This document shows, piece after piece, positions 1 to 10,177 of a stretch of DNA of 64,000 bases (its first letter is position 1; each line of letters begins with the position of its first letter). The stretch lies in NCBI RefSeq assembly GCF_001653235.2, contig NC_035790.1, positions 5,146,001-5,210,000 of the forward strand, written 5' to 3'. Origin of the DNA: Pochonia chlamydosporia 170 (Eukaryota > Ascomycota > Sordariomycetes > Hypocreales > Clavicipitaceae). The notes under the pieces are model-generated. The model was not told the DNA's origin, did not search any database, and saw only the letters and a list, made by a program, of their open reading frames with translations. The position numbers and the translations under genes were made by a program.

Positions 1-700
1 ACATTCAATGCCACACCAAACAGCCTACCTTCCCATGCCTTGCCATCCCAGTCAATTATTCCTCACACACTGTGGAGGTCGGTGTGGACCACGCCCCAGG
101 ATAAGACCTCAGAGATATCCCAGCACCAGACAAGACCCCAGTCTAGCCTCAGCCAGGGCGTTCCTAGTTCCACCAGAAATGCGCACCTGTGCAACCTGCT
201 CAATCAAGGATTCTGTCCTCGTCTGGCCCAGTTGGTGGCACCAACAAATTCTCAGACACATCCCACCCACTGACCAGCCTTCCTCACCTCCAAGACCAGT
301 TGTTTAAAAGAGATCGTCACCCGGTTTCTGACCTCCGTTCCCGCTCCCGCTCCCTATGACGTGGCTCTAGATTTTCGTCCCCTTGAGCCCTCCATGGCTG
401 TGATTGTCGCGTGTGTCTTTGCATCTTAGATTGTCATCGTTATCATTGCTCGACAGCTGTTTCTCAGACTTCACAACTTCCCTTTGTTCGTGGAGCCGTT
501 GGCTGTTCCCCTCATACGGCGCATCTCCATCCCGAGGTGAGTATCGTCTCCTGGCCGCCAAATCGCCTCACCGTCTAATACCTCTTCCAGCCCATTCTTT
601 ACATCGGAAATCACTCGAAATTGGCATAGCCCCTAAGTAATTACAGTCTGGACCGAACACGACTTCCTCCCGGACTGACATCCCCTAACTCCACGGGACG
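1..700. other. Leader region of the 57-aa microprotein gene
   Basis: No convincing protein gene is seen. Short overlapping reading frames here have no recognisable domain. The stretch from about 300 to 700 is pyrimidine-rich on the + strand, like a fungal 5' leader. A GTGAGT donor at 537-542 and a CAG at 644-646 could bound a 5'-UTR intron, but the branch point is weak. An in-frame stop at 686-688 closes the frame just upstream of the ATG at 701. Confidence 0.4.
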
Positions 701-874
701 ATGGCCGTCTTTCTCAAAAAGAAAATCACCTACGACGAAGACAAAATCCTAAACCTCATCTGGTTCGGCCTCGTCGGCCTCCAAGTATTAATCGTCATGA
801 CCGTCGCTGCCCAAGCTGCCCGCCACTATCTACGATACTACTTTCAACGGAGACGGAAGCAAATGCTGCCTTGA
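701..874 (+). CDS. 57-residue single-pass membrane microprotein
   Basis: Intact ORF of 57 codons plus TGA. It starts with a charged MAVFLKKKITYDEDKI segment. One hydrophobic helix follows (about residues 17-40, rich in Leu, Val, Ile and Ala), then a strongly basic tail (RRRK near the end). An in-frame TAA 15-13 nt upstream of the ATG fixes the start if there is no upstream coding exon. The positive-outside ends and single helix suggest a small tail- or signal-anchored protein of the ER or mitochondrial membrane. I do not recognise the family; small subunits of membrane complexes (OST4- or TOM5-like in size) are only analogies. It converges on the decarboxylase gene, with about 320 bp between the stops. 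Coding status is inferred from composition and clean ORF structure, not homology. Confidence 0.5.
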   Translation: MAVFLKKKITYDEDKILNLIWFGLVGLQVLIVMTVAAQAARHYLRYYFQRRRKQMLP

Positions 875-1196
875 GTTTTCGATCTTTTTCAGGCGTTTTA
901 GGGAAACAACAAGGGACATGATTTTGGGAGATTTTTGACCTGACCTTTTGGTATCGACTTGCTGTCGACGAGGTATTTTTTTTTTTCGCATTTCGGCATT
1001 GCACGTTTGCATGATGGAGTTTTTGCATTGGCGTTTTTGATTGCATGGATTGGCGTAATGCACTGTACGAATATGTCTTGATGAGACTTTATGATGTAAT
1101 TATGGTTGTCTTGCAACTGGTAATCATTGAACAACTTGTTGTTGTCACACTCCTTTGATACCACTGATAATTGTCACTGTACATGTCGAATTTACC
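875..1196. other. Convergent 3' intergenic region
   Basis: This 322-bp stretch lies between two convergent stop codons. It has a run of ten or more T around 967-986, typical of 3'-UTR sequence. No gene is seen. Confidence 0.5.
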
Positions 1197-2600
1197 TCAG
1201 TACAGCGGGAGAGTGCCATCAGTCTCCGCAAAGGCCCTCTCAAGAATTGCAACACCAGCTTCGACCTGAGCCTCCGTCACTGTAATGGGCGGCGCAATCC
1301 GAAACGTGCCCCCGAAGCTGGGGTGGCTGCTCAAGTTCGCCCAGAGCCCCAGCTCATATGCCCGGTTTCCAACTCTCCTGGCCAATTCCAACCCTGGCGT
1401 TTTGCTATCTCGATCAGTCACAATCTCAATACCAGCCATCAGACCTCTACCGCGCACTTGGCCAATGCAGCCGTATCGGTTGTACAGTCCCTGCAAACCG
1501 CTGTGAAGAATCTTGCCGCATTTTCTTGAGTGCTCAACCAGATTGTCTCGGAACAGAATCTCCAAGACCTTATCACCAACAGCCGCTGGGAGCGGATCAT
1601 TGACATGAGTGGTGTAAAAGAAGAACCCTTTCTCTGCCGCTGTATTGGCAACCTCCTCGCTTGCCACCACGGCACTCAGCGGTAAACCATTCCCCAAAGT
1701 TTTGGACAGGGTCAAGATATCTGGCACCACATCCTCATGGTTTATGGCCATGAAGTCTCCGCATCGGCCGACGCCTGTCTGTGCTTCATCCACAATCAAA
1801 AGCATTCCTCGTGCCTCGCACTGCCTTTTTAGAGCTTTGAGGTATCCCGATGGGAGAACATGCATGCCCCCCGAACTTTGGATGCATTCGACGATGCAAG
1901 CCGCCAGAGAACCACACGATTGCAAGTCAATCATCTTCCATCCGTACTCCATCTCAGCCTCCCAGTCGTAGGAGCCATCGGGCTTGCGAAAGACAGACCT
2001 GTACGCATTGGGCGATGGGAGCATGTGCATCCCCGGCATCAGAGGTCCATGGCCTCTTCTACCAAAATGATACTGTGCGCCAAGCGCCTGGGCTGTGACT
2101 CCATGCCAGGAGGCTCCAATGCCAACTATCTCAAACTTGCCAGTGTAAGTCTTGGCCATCTTAATGGCGGCTTCATTGCTCTCGCCACCAGTCGACAGAA
2201 AGAAGGCTTTATCAAGACCGGCTGGCAGAGCATTGCAAAGGCGATCTGCAAGAGAAATTACTGGAGGCGAGACCATTCCAGAGAAAAGGTGATCAAGTTG
2301 CATTGCATGATCTGTAATAACTTTCACAATTTCTGGATGCCCATGGCCAAGGAGGCATGACATTTGTCCGGATGTCCAGTCTAACACCTTATGGCCTGAC
2401 GCAGTGTAGATGTACAGTCCATGACTGCCGGTGATGATATCATCTTCAAATTTGCTGCCGTAATCGAGAAGGTGTTTCTTCGACTTCGCCTTCAACTCTT
2501 TTTCATCGACATTTTGGTATAATGTTGGTGGTGTGTCGTCCTTGGAAAATACAGCTGCTGACTTGTTGGTCCGGTCCTCTGTGACGGCCCCTGGTGCCAT
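1197..2600 (-). CDS. 2,2-dialkylglycine decarboxylase-like PLP enzyme (class III aminotransferase fold)
   Basis: Single-exon gene of 467 residues. The family (AGAT class III, fold type I) uses pyridoxal phosphate. Dialkylglycine decarboxylase (DGD) decarboxylates alpha,alpha-disubstituted amino acids such as 2-aminoisobutyrate, then transaminates to pyruvate. Visible active-site residues match bacterial DGD with a constant offset of about 27-28: Gln79 in TSGQMS, Trp165 in SWHG, Ser242 in QSSGG, Asp271 in DEAQTG (PLP N1), the Schiff-base Lys300 in TLSKTLG and Arg434 in FRIAPP. Family numbering of these is Q52, W138, S215, K272 and R406. One change is seen: the residue three after the Trp is Val where DGD has Met. 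The N-terminus is about 28 residues longer than the bacterial enzyme. ATG at 2600; stop TGA at 1197-1199. The gene is co-oriented with the adjacent Zn2Cys6 regulator. The substrate is inferred; other class III aminotransferase activities remain possible. Confidence 0.88.
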   Translation of the reverse strand: MAPGAVTEDRTNKSAAVFSKDDTPPTLYQNVDEKELKAKSKKHLLDYGSKFEDDIITGSHGLYIYTASGHKVLDWTSGQMSCLLGHGHPEIVKVITDHAMQLDHLFSGMVSPPVISLADRLCNALPAGLDKAFFLSTGGESNEAAIKMAKTYTGKFEIVGIGASWHGVTAQALGAQYHFGRRGHGPLMPGMHMLPSPNAYRSVFRKPDGSYDWEAEMEYGWKMIDLQSCGSLAACIVECIQSSGGMHVLPSGYLKALKRQCEARGMLLIVDEAQTGVGRCGDFMAINHEDVVPDILTLSKTLGNGLPLSAVVASEEVANTAAEKGFFFYTTHVNDPLPAAVGDKVLEILFRDNLVEHSRKCGKILHSGLQGLYNRYGCIGQVRGRGLMAGIEIVTDRDSKTPGLELARRVGNRAYELGLWANLSSHPSFGGTFRIAPPITVTEAQVEAGVAILERAFAETDGTLPLY

Positions 2601-2898
2601 TTTGGGTTATACAACAGGGTAGTAATTGTGAACTAAATATGTGGCAGTCACAATGTTGTGAGATTGCTCAAACTTGAATAGAAGGGTGATGGGTAAAGAA
2701 GGGATAGAGTGACAAGAAAGATTTGGAAGATCCAGACCGGTCTCGCCTTTTATCATCATTCGGTTCTTTAACATCAACAGTCAAGAGTACTTATCGGATC
2801 CACACATATCGTGAAGTTTCCCGCGGATAACTTTCGTGGGCAGTATGTGGCTGTTGCTGTAGTGTCTCCGCTATGGTCCACCCTCCTTTTCGACCTCT

Positions 2899-5016
2899 TC
2901 ACCATGAATTCTGTAGAGGATCCCAAAGGCTTGGGAAATACTGGTCCAGAATGGATGCATCGGGCATGACGAATTCCTGACCATCCATAGTGTTGCCACC
3001 TCCTTCAAAAGTAGCCACATCTGCCAATATTCTATCCACAATCTCTGAATGTTGTGCTAGGCAGATATCTGCCAGATCCCACTCATATCGCTTCTGTAAG
3101 CTGCGGAGGGTAGTTACCAGGTCTCGTGCAATTCGAAAGGAATTACTCTGTGCTAGACTTGCGAGAGAACTTTCTGTTTCTAATGCGCAACGTAAGAGGA
3201 AGCTGACTGTTGCGGGAAAGGCAAATGCTGCAACTGGTAACCAGAAGCCCCCGAGTTGCTCGATTTGCAGTTCCTGTAGTAGAAGAAGTATTTCTTCCGC
3301 AGTGTGCCGAGCTTGCATGTAGCGGTTTGTAATTCTTTCCTCGTGATAGACGGACATGCGCTTGTCTGTTTCTAGTTCCATCCGCTGTAAGAGGAGTCTC
3401 GTTGTAAGATAAGCCAGACGGAGATTAGCAGCTCCCGGGACTTCTAGTCTAGATCCCCGAATGACTATAAGACGGCAACTTCTGGTCAACGACTCGACCC
3501 AGTTATTCAAAGCAAGCTCGAGGTTGGCTATGTTTGACGGCTTATTCTGGCCGATGGCATACACATGCTGCAGATGTTGGCCCAGGACGTCCGTTAGTCG
3601 TACTAGTGCTATGAATATAGAAGCCGTTCGCACTTTTTCCTCGCTGGAGTTATCCTGGCAAAGATGCTCAAGTGTCGGAAGTGGGACGTCATATTGCGCC
3701 CTCAAAATGTGTGGTGGTGTACCATGGGCCAAGCTCAGCCTATGTGGTGTCAGCAGAATAGCCGGATCTCAAAGCCTAAATGCAGCATACCACCTATCAT
3801 GGAGCAACAGTGACCACCACAGTTTCATTCTCAGATATTTCTCAGACTGGGGTATCTTCCACGGTAGTGGATTCTGGTTGAGTCCAAGAGAATGCGCCAT
3901 GGATACTGCCGACCCGAGGAGCACTCCGTTTCCGATGATGGACGTCGTTGGCCGCCCGCCTATATTGAGCAGAATGGCTCCAATAATAGACATTCCAGGC
4001 GATAGATAGAGTTCGGAATATGCTGCTTCGTTGGCAAGGTTCCAAATAAATCGGCTATCAGGACATTTATGGCGGCTGAGGTTTGGCGAATATCGCCAAT
4101 ACACTAAGGTGTGGGCATACAAACATGACAACAGCGCTGGTGAAATTCGGCTTTTGTCTTTGTAAAACTGGTCTCGGAATGACTGTTCGTCTAATAAGGG
4201 CAGACACCCATTGGCCTTGATGAAGTACCTGATTGATGTTTGCATGTGGATTTGAACTAGGTCTGGGGCAGAGAAGGGCATTACGTACTCGTTGATAATA
4301 TCCTCAATAAAAGGCTCCAATATCTTTTCTATAATAAGCAACTTCTCCTCTGATGGGCTTTTATTCATAACCAACCCTACCGGGCGCTTTTGGACCATTG
4401 TAAACAGCACGGGCTGAGATCGACTAGCTGACTCTGGAATGACCATCCTCGTGCTCCTTGTACCACCGGGTATACCTGCGAGGTAATCTGATAATACTTG
4501 ACTATCATTTGTCACTGCGGGTCCGACGATGTGCATGTTGTGGTGGTCCTCGTCGACGGAACCAAGCTCCAATGGTTCCTCGTCTTGTTGGCCGTCATCA
4601 TCAAGGCCGCGGGAAACTGTCTCAACATCGGGAATGGCCCCAAGACTGGGCAGAAATGGTGCCGAACTCGGGCTTGGTAACGTTATTGAATGACTGCTCG
4701 AGTTCGAGACTTGATGTGAATGCGCTCGTGCTAAGGCCCTCGGACTGCATGGCCCCGCTGCGCTTTGGCGGCGTGTTGCTGAAGTGGTGGTTCTGCCCGT
4801 CTTTGCAACCTTCCTTCGACGATTTCGGCTTGGTTCATCACCAGATTCAAGCTCCGGAGCGTCTGGAAATATACACTCTGTGCGGTGAGCGCGACATGTT
4901 ACGCAGGAGTCCGAGAATGCCTCTGTTTGACACCTGGACTTTCGTCGTCGACAAGGAAGACAAGCAGGCCGTAGATGAGAGCGATATGGCCGTTCGGGCT
5001 GGCCCTGCCGCAACAT
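2899..5016 (-). CDS. Zn2Cys6 transcription factor with fungal_trans domain
   Basis: Two exons, 5016-3791 and 3739-2899, with a 51-bp intron (GTATGC...CTGAC...TAG) splitting a Trp codon in the segment that reads HDRW-LSLAHG after splicing. About 688 residues. The zinc cluster is at residues 19-49 with spacing CX2CX6CX8CX2CX6C. A Ser/Arg-rich linker and a fungal-specific transcription factor middle-homology region follow (YFIKANGCLPLLDEQSFR to RWLSLAHG). I chose the ATG at 5016 because it sits directly before the basic zinc cluster; the frame stays open to 5139, giving an alternative 41-residue extension of unconvincing composition. It is divergent from the flavin monooxygenase and lies about 300 bp downstream-side from the dialkylglycine decarboxylase, so it is a candidate local regulator. 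A long antisense ORF over its 5' half is a shadow. Confidence 0.88.
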
Positions 5017-5981
5017 TACTTGCGGGTTATGCTGCTTTAGAGCTCTGCTGGAAGTATTTGCAAGACAAAAGTCATGAATTCCGAGGGCAAGTGGCAGTCG
5101 GCAATTCCAAATCGTTTCGTGATGGCCGGAAAACCACAAAATCGCAACGTTTGCCGCGGGAAAATGGCGTGGCTAAAGATGCGGTGGGCCATGTGGGATC
5201 TCTGGCAGCATCCTTTCTGCATTTACTGCGCCAAGGCCACTCGGTGACAAGATGGTACGACGATCCCAGCCCTTGCTACATGTTGAGAATTTGAAGTTTG
5301 AGTCTGATTTCAAGGTCGATGAGATTGGCCATATATTGCTGAATAGAGTATGTAGAGGAAGGTGCGTCTCATGGTCTTTCCCAAGTTGACTATATGTGCC
5401 CAGCCTATATGTACCTAAGCGCGTTTGAGTGGACTGGTCGCTCAGGAGCTGATCCCTGTGATTCACTAACAGGGACGGACCGCCACCAGACCAATTCCAG
5501 CTTGCAAACAACTCCATGTCGTCTTGTTGCATTTCATTTTGCATTGATTGCGGAAGATTCCGTCTGTCGTTCTGAGTTCACAGGAAAGGGAAAGGCGCCA
5601 TGAATCGCATCCGGTGACATACCCCAACCCACCACAACGAACAAACATCCCGGCTGATGCCTCACCCGGCAGTCGTATATGTGCAAAATGCGGGACAAGC
5701 GGGGGACAGTGCCATTAAATGCAATAGTTCCTGGCCAAGACAATAGGCTTTCTTTCGGGTGCAACTGCTTATGGCAGGGGAGCGCTCTGAGCCATGAGGC
5801 TAAATGATTACCTCTTATCGTCTCATCCTGGCTGGCGGTCTATAAGAGCAGGGAGGTTTCCTTACACCCTGCCTTCTCATTGAATGAACTTGCAAAAGCG
5901 CTCTCAATACCCCCAAAGTCCCTCAACCCAGCTCCGTTCAGAGTATCGTGTTTTTCCCCAGTGTGCTAACCAATCTGGAGT
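5017..5981. promoter_or_regulatory. Divergent promoter between Zn2Cys6 regulator and flavin monooxygenase
   Basis: A 965-bp divergent intergenic region. It carries a TATA-like box for the + strand gene (separate entry). At 5651-5668 there is a CGG-N12-CCG inverted triplet pair, the kind of site Zn2Cys6 dimers bind. Which factor would bind is unknown. Confidence 0.4.
5841..5846 (+). promoter_or_regulatory. TATA-like box upstream of the flavin monooxygenase
   Basis: TATAAG preceded by GGTC, about 140 bp before the ATG at 5982. Pyrimidine-rich sequence with CTCAATAC-type possible start sites follows. The position suits a strong or inducible fungal promoter. Confidence 0.45.
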
Positions 5982-7535
5982 ATGGGGTTGGAACAGTGGC
6001 GCGAAATGCCAAACGGCACATGTCAGCAAAAGCCACGACCATTTGAAAAGGTAAGGAGAAGGTTGGATAAATATTGGATTCAATTCCTCCTGTTTGACTA
6101 ACTCGGAGAAAAGATCATAATAGTAGGAGCAGGACCAGCAGGATTACTACTCTCAATTCTGCTGGCCAGAAATCGCATACCATCAGTGGTACTAGAATCG
6201 TGGGACCGAGTCGATGAGAGACTACGAGCATCGCAATATGGTGTGCCCGCAACGAGAGTTTTCCGACGAGCCGGTATCCTCGATGATATTCGGTCCGCAA
6301 GCATATCACATTTTCCAACCATCTGTTGGCGCAACGTGCGGACTGGCGACGTTCTCACTGGGATCGATCTATCTGTGGTGAAAGACGATGAGGATCGTAT
6401 GGCAGTGTTGCCACTCTGCGAAATCCTGCAAATTATGTTACGGCACTGCCGCGAAAAATATTCTGACTTCATAACCATACTTTTTAATCACAAAGTTGTG
6501 GACATCGGACAAGACTCCAAGAAAGCCGAGGCTGTAGTCGAGGTTGGCGGGGAAAGTGATGCCAAAACCACGACGATTTTTGAAGGAGATTACATCATTG
6601 GATGCGATGGAGGACAAAGCAGTGTACGAAAGATTCTTTTCCAAAGAAATTGGCCCGGCGAGACTTTCAACAGTCGCCTCGTCGTCCAAAACGTAAGTTT
6701 GTGGCTCCATACCCAGCTCCCTACACCGCAAAAGTTTGAGCGTCTGCATTATTTTGCCACTTAATTACCTGTGAATACATGCTGAAGCCCTACTTTAGTT
6801 ATACTACAAAGGTTTCAAGGAACATGGTTGGGAAGGAGGCAATTACATGATCGACAACGAATTCTGGGGCCTCATCGCAAAGAGAGCCAAAGCCAAAGGG
6901 CCAGAAGGGGATCTCTGGCGGGTAACATACGGTGACTCCGCCCCTAATCTATCAGATGCAGAATATATAAAACGCCGCGACCTAGCATTTAAGAAGCTAC
7001 TGCCTGGACATCCAGATCCCAGTCAGTACAAGGTGACGCAGACGAACCTATTCCACATTCACAATCGATGCGTTGAGCGGATGCGTGTCGGCCGTGTTTT
7101 CCTTGCTGGCGATGCCGCTCATGTGTGCAATCCGTTTGGAGGATTCGGCTGTATGGCTGCGGTTTTGGATGTGGCTGGCCTTGCGGACTGTCTCATCGGG
7201 TATTATGAAGGCAAGGCCGATGAGGATATCCTTGACGCTTACGCAGAGATCCGAAGGGAGAAATTCTTGAAGTTTATCGACCGCCGATCAAGGAAGAATA
7301 TGGATCGAGTTTCTAAAACAGACGCGGACACTGCCCTTGAGACGGATCCATTTCTGGCATTGCTCCAGGGCATGAAAGGTGACGTTGAGGAGACGAGGAG
7401 GTTTCTACTTGTACGTGTGCCAAGTCTGGGGAGACTACGAGTGAATGCTAACATCTGAAACAGAAAGTCAGCAGTATCGAATTCGACTTTACCACATTAT
7501 ACAAGACCCCCTTTGCATTGCCGATGAACTCGTAA
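5982..7535 (+). CDS. FAD-dependent monooxygenase, PHBH/aromatic hydroxylase type
   Basis: Four exons: 5982-6050, 6114-6692, 6799-7410 and 7464-7535. The introns are 63, 106 and 53 bp, with GT donors, CTAAC-like branches and AG acceptors. The product is 443 residues. It shows the three signatures of class A flavoprotein hydroxylases: the Rossmann motif GAGPAG at 28-33, the DG motif GCDGGQSSVRK near 187-197, and the GD motif with GDAAH near Asp321 followed by NPFGGFG. The family hydroxylates aromatic or polyketide substrates with NAD(P)H and O2. It has no signal peptide or membrane anchor. At 443 residues it is near the usual length for the catalytic core without the C-terminal thioredoxin-like domain. 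The small exons at both ends are predicted from splice sites and keep the frame. The substrate is unknown. It is divergent from a Zn2Cys6 regulator and near a dialkylglycine decarboxylase homologue. Confidence 0.87.
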
Positions 7536-8250
7536 CTGGTGCGGATACTTTGGTTGTACGGCTGTGGTTAGTAAGTGTAGCGACTATAATAAGTTCAATA
7601 AGAAGTAGTACATTTACGTCACGTCTTCGACTCGCATTGCACTCTAAACTTTGCCTTTCTATATCGTCATGTTGTATTTAGTAACGAAGGCTGACTTGCG
7701 GCATCTCCTTTTGTGTTCTATACCTTAGACATGGTCTTGTTCTGGAATGCTGAACTTTGAAGATCTAGCTCGGAGCTCGCTTGTACGGGAAACTGAGCAA
7801 CAGAATTTGATCGTCTGTGCTAAATTTGTTCCAATAAATTTAGCTCAGTTTCTCTTCGTCATTCCCCTTAGTTTCTACACAGGATCTTTTTTGGTGGCTC
7901 TAACATCAACAGTTGAGCGGCAATGCGGTCAAGGACATGCAGCCGACCCATCACGACCCTCCCTGCTGATCAGTTACACATTCCAACGAAATGCTGGAAT
8001 CACCACTTTCCATAGCCCAACTGAGACAAACGGAAGACAAGTTCCCGCGATTCGACCTACCAGAATACTAATTGCGCATTGCAATAACGTGGCCCAACCA
8101 GTCCACGCGAGCCGGCGTAATCTATAAAGACATGCCACAAGTCACATTAGGGGGCCATTGCGAGCGAATGACTTCACTCGCGCCATCAATACATACACTT
8201 CGAAACGCTACGACTTACCGATCGCCACCATATTCTACTTCATAAAAAAA
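7536..8250. other. Intergenic region with promoter of the secreted-protein gene
   Basis: No gene is supported. The 3' half carries the TATAAA box for the downstream gene. The remaining ORFs are short and featureless. Confidence 0.45.
8123..8128 (+). promoter_or_regulatory. TATA box upstream of the small secreted protein
   Basis: TATAAA about 123 bp before the ATG at 8251, a typical spacing for an inducible fungal promoter with a 60-90 nt leader. Confidence 0.5.
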
Positions 8251-8661
8251 ATGAAGTTCTGCCACGCTGCCCTGCTTGCTTGCGTCTCCAGTGTCTTGGC
8301 TGCACCCACCACGGCCAACATCCCGGCTACAAATGAGAAGACGATTTCTGGCACGGCTGCAGAGAACCTGGATATCCCGACGATACTCCAAGGTATCTTC
8401 GGGCCAGGAGGAATCGGGCCCAAGAACGGAACGAAACCCGGCATTCCTTCCAAGCCAGGTCCAAAGGGCGGTCTTCTTGACAGCCTCGGTATCAACATCC
8501 CTGATATTCTGAAGGAGATTGCGGAGCTGCAGAAATCAGGTGCTCTTCAAGGACTCACTGGTGTTGTCGGTGGTGCTGTACCGGGTGCACAGGGAGCGAC
8601 TGGTGCGGTTACTGGTGCTCTCAACGGAGTTGCTGGTGGTGTCAAGCCTCCGGCTGTGTAG
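8251..8661 (+). CDS. Small secreted Gly/Pro-rich protein
   Basis: Single exon, 136 residues. The ATG at 8251 follows a run of seven A and sits before a clear signal peptide: MKFCHAALLACVSSVLA, with likely cleavage near residue 17-18. The mature protein begins with a Thr/Asn-rich segment. A Gly-Pro-Lys-rich stretch follows (about residues 50-75, GPGGIGPKNGTK and similar), then an amphipathic segment (LGINIPDILKEIAELQ), and it ends in a Gly/Ala/Val-rich low-complexity tail. It has only the signal-peptide cysteines, so it is not a disulfide-rich effector. The longer frame upstream to 8158 is less likely, because it would bury the signal peptide. I do not recognise the family. It may be a cell-wall or surface-active secreted protein. 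Confidence 0.72.
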   Translation: MKFCHAALLACVSSVLAAPTTANIPATNEKTISGTAAENLDIPTILQGIFGPGGIGPKNGTKPGIPSKPGPKGGLLDSLGINIPDILKEIAELQKSGALQGLTGVVGGAVPGAQGATGAVTGALNGVAGGVKPPAV

Positions 8662-8846
8662 GAGCCGCTGGGTTGGCAGAGGTGAACAACACATGGATCA
8701 TGTTGATATAACTGGAGGCATAGATGGGGGCAGGGGCGAGAACAGCTTCACAAACACCGGCCCACTGTGTTTAACGTCATGGACCTTCGGTGATGGAAAA
8801 ACGAAGATAGTGCGGGCGAAAGTCTATTTGATCTGATGAGTTTTCC

Positions 8847-8905
8847 TGTTGGAGTCTGTTGGAGTCTGTTGGAGTCTGTTGGAGTCTGTTGGAGTCTGTT
8901 GGAGT
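8847..8905. repeat. Decanucleotide tandem repeat, about 5.9 copies
   Basis: Six perfect head-to-tail units of TGTTGGAGTC, the last lacking its final base. It lies about 185 bp downstream of the secreted-protein stop codon. The unit is not a multiple of three and no gene spans it. Perfect identity of units suggests recent slippage. Confidence 0.95.
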
Positions 8906-10177
8906 GAGGCAATCTAAGCCAAGACAAAGCCATGACCTTTGTGGTGCTCGATGGGTAACTTGAATTCCAGACTAAATTCCCTCGTCATTTTCCGTACTAA
9001 GTTCAATATATTGGCCAATTCTTAATGTGTCAAGAATGTGGCTTTCTGCAAGCCCATTCAACGATTCGTCCAAGAACGAGACGTCAGTTAGCTGGTTACA
9101 AACAGCCAACATGAGATTTGTGTTTGTAGTACCTGAGAAGACAGGAGGGATTCTTGTAGTAACATGTAAAAAATTTTGAGACAGCAATCTGGGGTATTTC
9201 CACCAAACGGGGAATTCTAAGCCTCGACATCCTTAATCACAGCGTATCTTCACGTTGGTTAATACAAGAGGTCTTACAACATAACACCCCTGTTGTTCAA
9301 ATACCCTTCCTGTCTCAGCAGTTGACACGTTGACTTCCAATTTAAATCCCGCAAAAGTCCCTTCGTCGTAGATGTTGAGCACCGAAGTTGCGCGATAGAG
9401 CCGCTGCACGTTAATCGTCATTGAGCGGGACACGGCCATGTGACTTCCGATGCCTTCGTCTAGCAATCCTTCTAGTTTCACCGGTTTCTTCAGAGACCGT
9501 GCCTAACTCGGTTTTCAATCAGGCGACGCTCACCGTGATAGTGATGATCCCGCGTCTGTGTCGTGGGTACCATGAAAGTATGCCGTGAATGCTCTGACGA
9601 GGAGGCTACTAGGACAAGTCTCGCCTTTGGTGATGGATTTGCGTTTCGCATCACGATATGCGGCTGTCCTCGAGAATTTAATGCTTCTGAAGAATATGCA
9701 TTTCAAGCGCGATCCATTCTTGCACTTCACACATCATGGACACGATTTCGGATGTTCCCATAACAAATGATCTTGTCCTTGTTGAAGCACCCAGTTGCGA
9801 AGACTATTACCCACAGAAAGTTGTGCATCTGATATCGGGGTAAAAAGAGAAAAAGCGGCAAGCCATAGCTCATGGAATATTCTATACCTTGTTGGATTAT
9901 GCTGGCAAAGTCACACATCTGTCTCACATGAAGGAAGTGTAGTTGACGAAATTGCCTTTGACACCCAGCGGATCTGGGGAAGTTTGTGAACCAACCGGTA
10001 CTCCAACAGTGCGTCATTCCACTTGACCAGGATCCGTAAGTTGTGGCGTCGATGGCATAATCGTGGGAGACAAGCTCTGATCCTATGGTGGCTATTGTGG
10101 TGAGTCCGAAATGATGAGGTGTGACACAGTGAAGCCTTAGACAAGTGCTACTCCTGTGGGAGCTGGCTTATGCTGCT

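Noticed and set aside
1860..2360. 166-codon + strand frame
   Set aside because: Antisense shadow of the dialkylglycine decarboxylase-like gene.
4458..5294. 278-codon + strand frame
   Set aside because: Antisense to the zinc cluster and linker of the Zn2Cys6 factor; no domain features, while the minus strand has a perfect Cys pattern.
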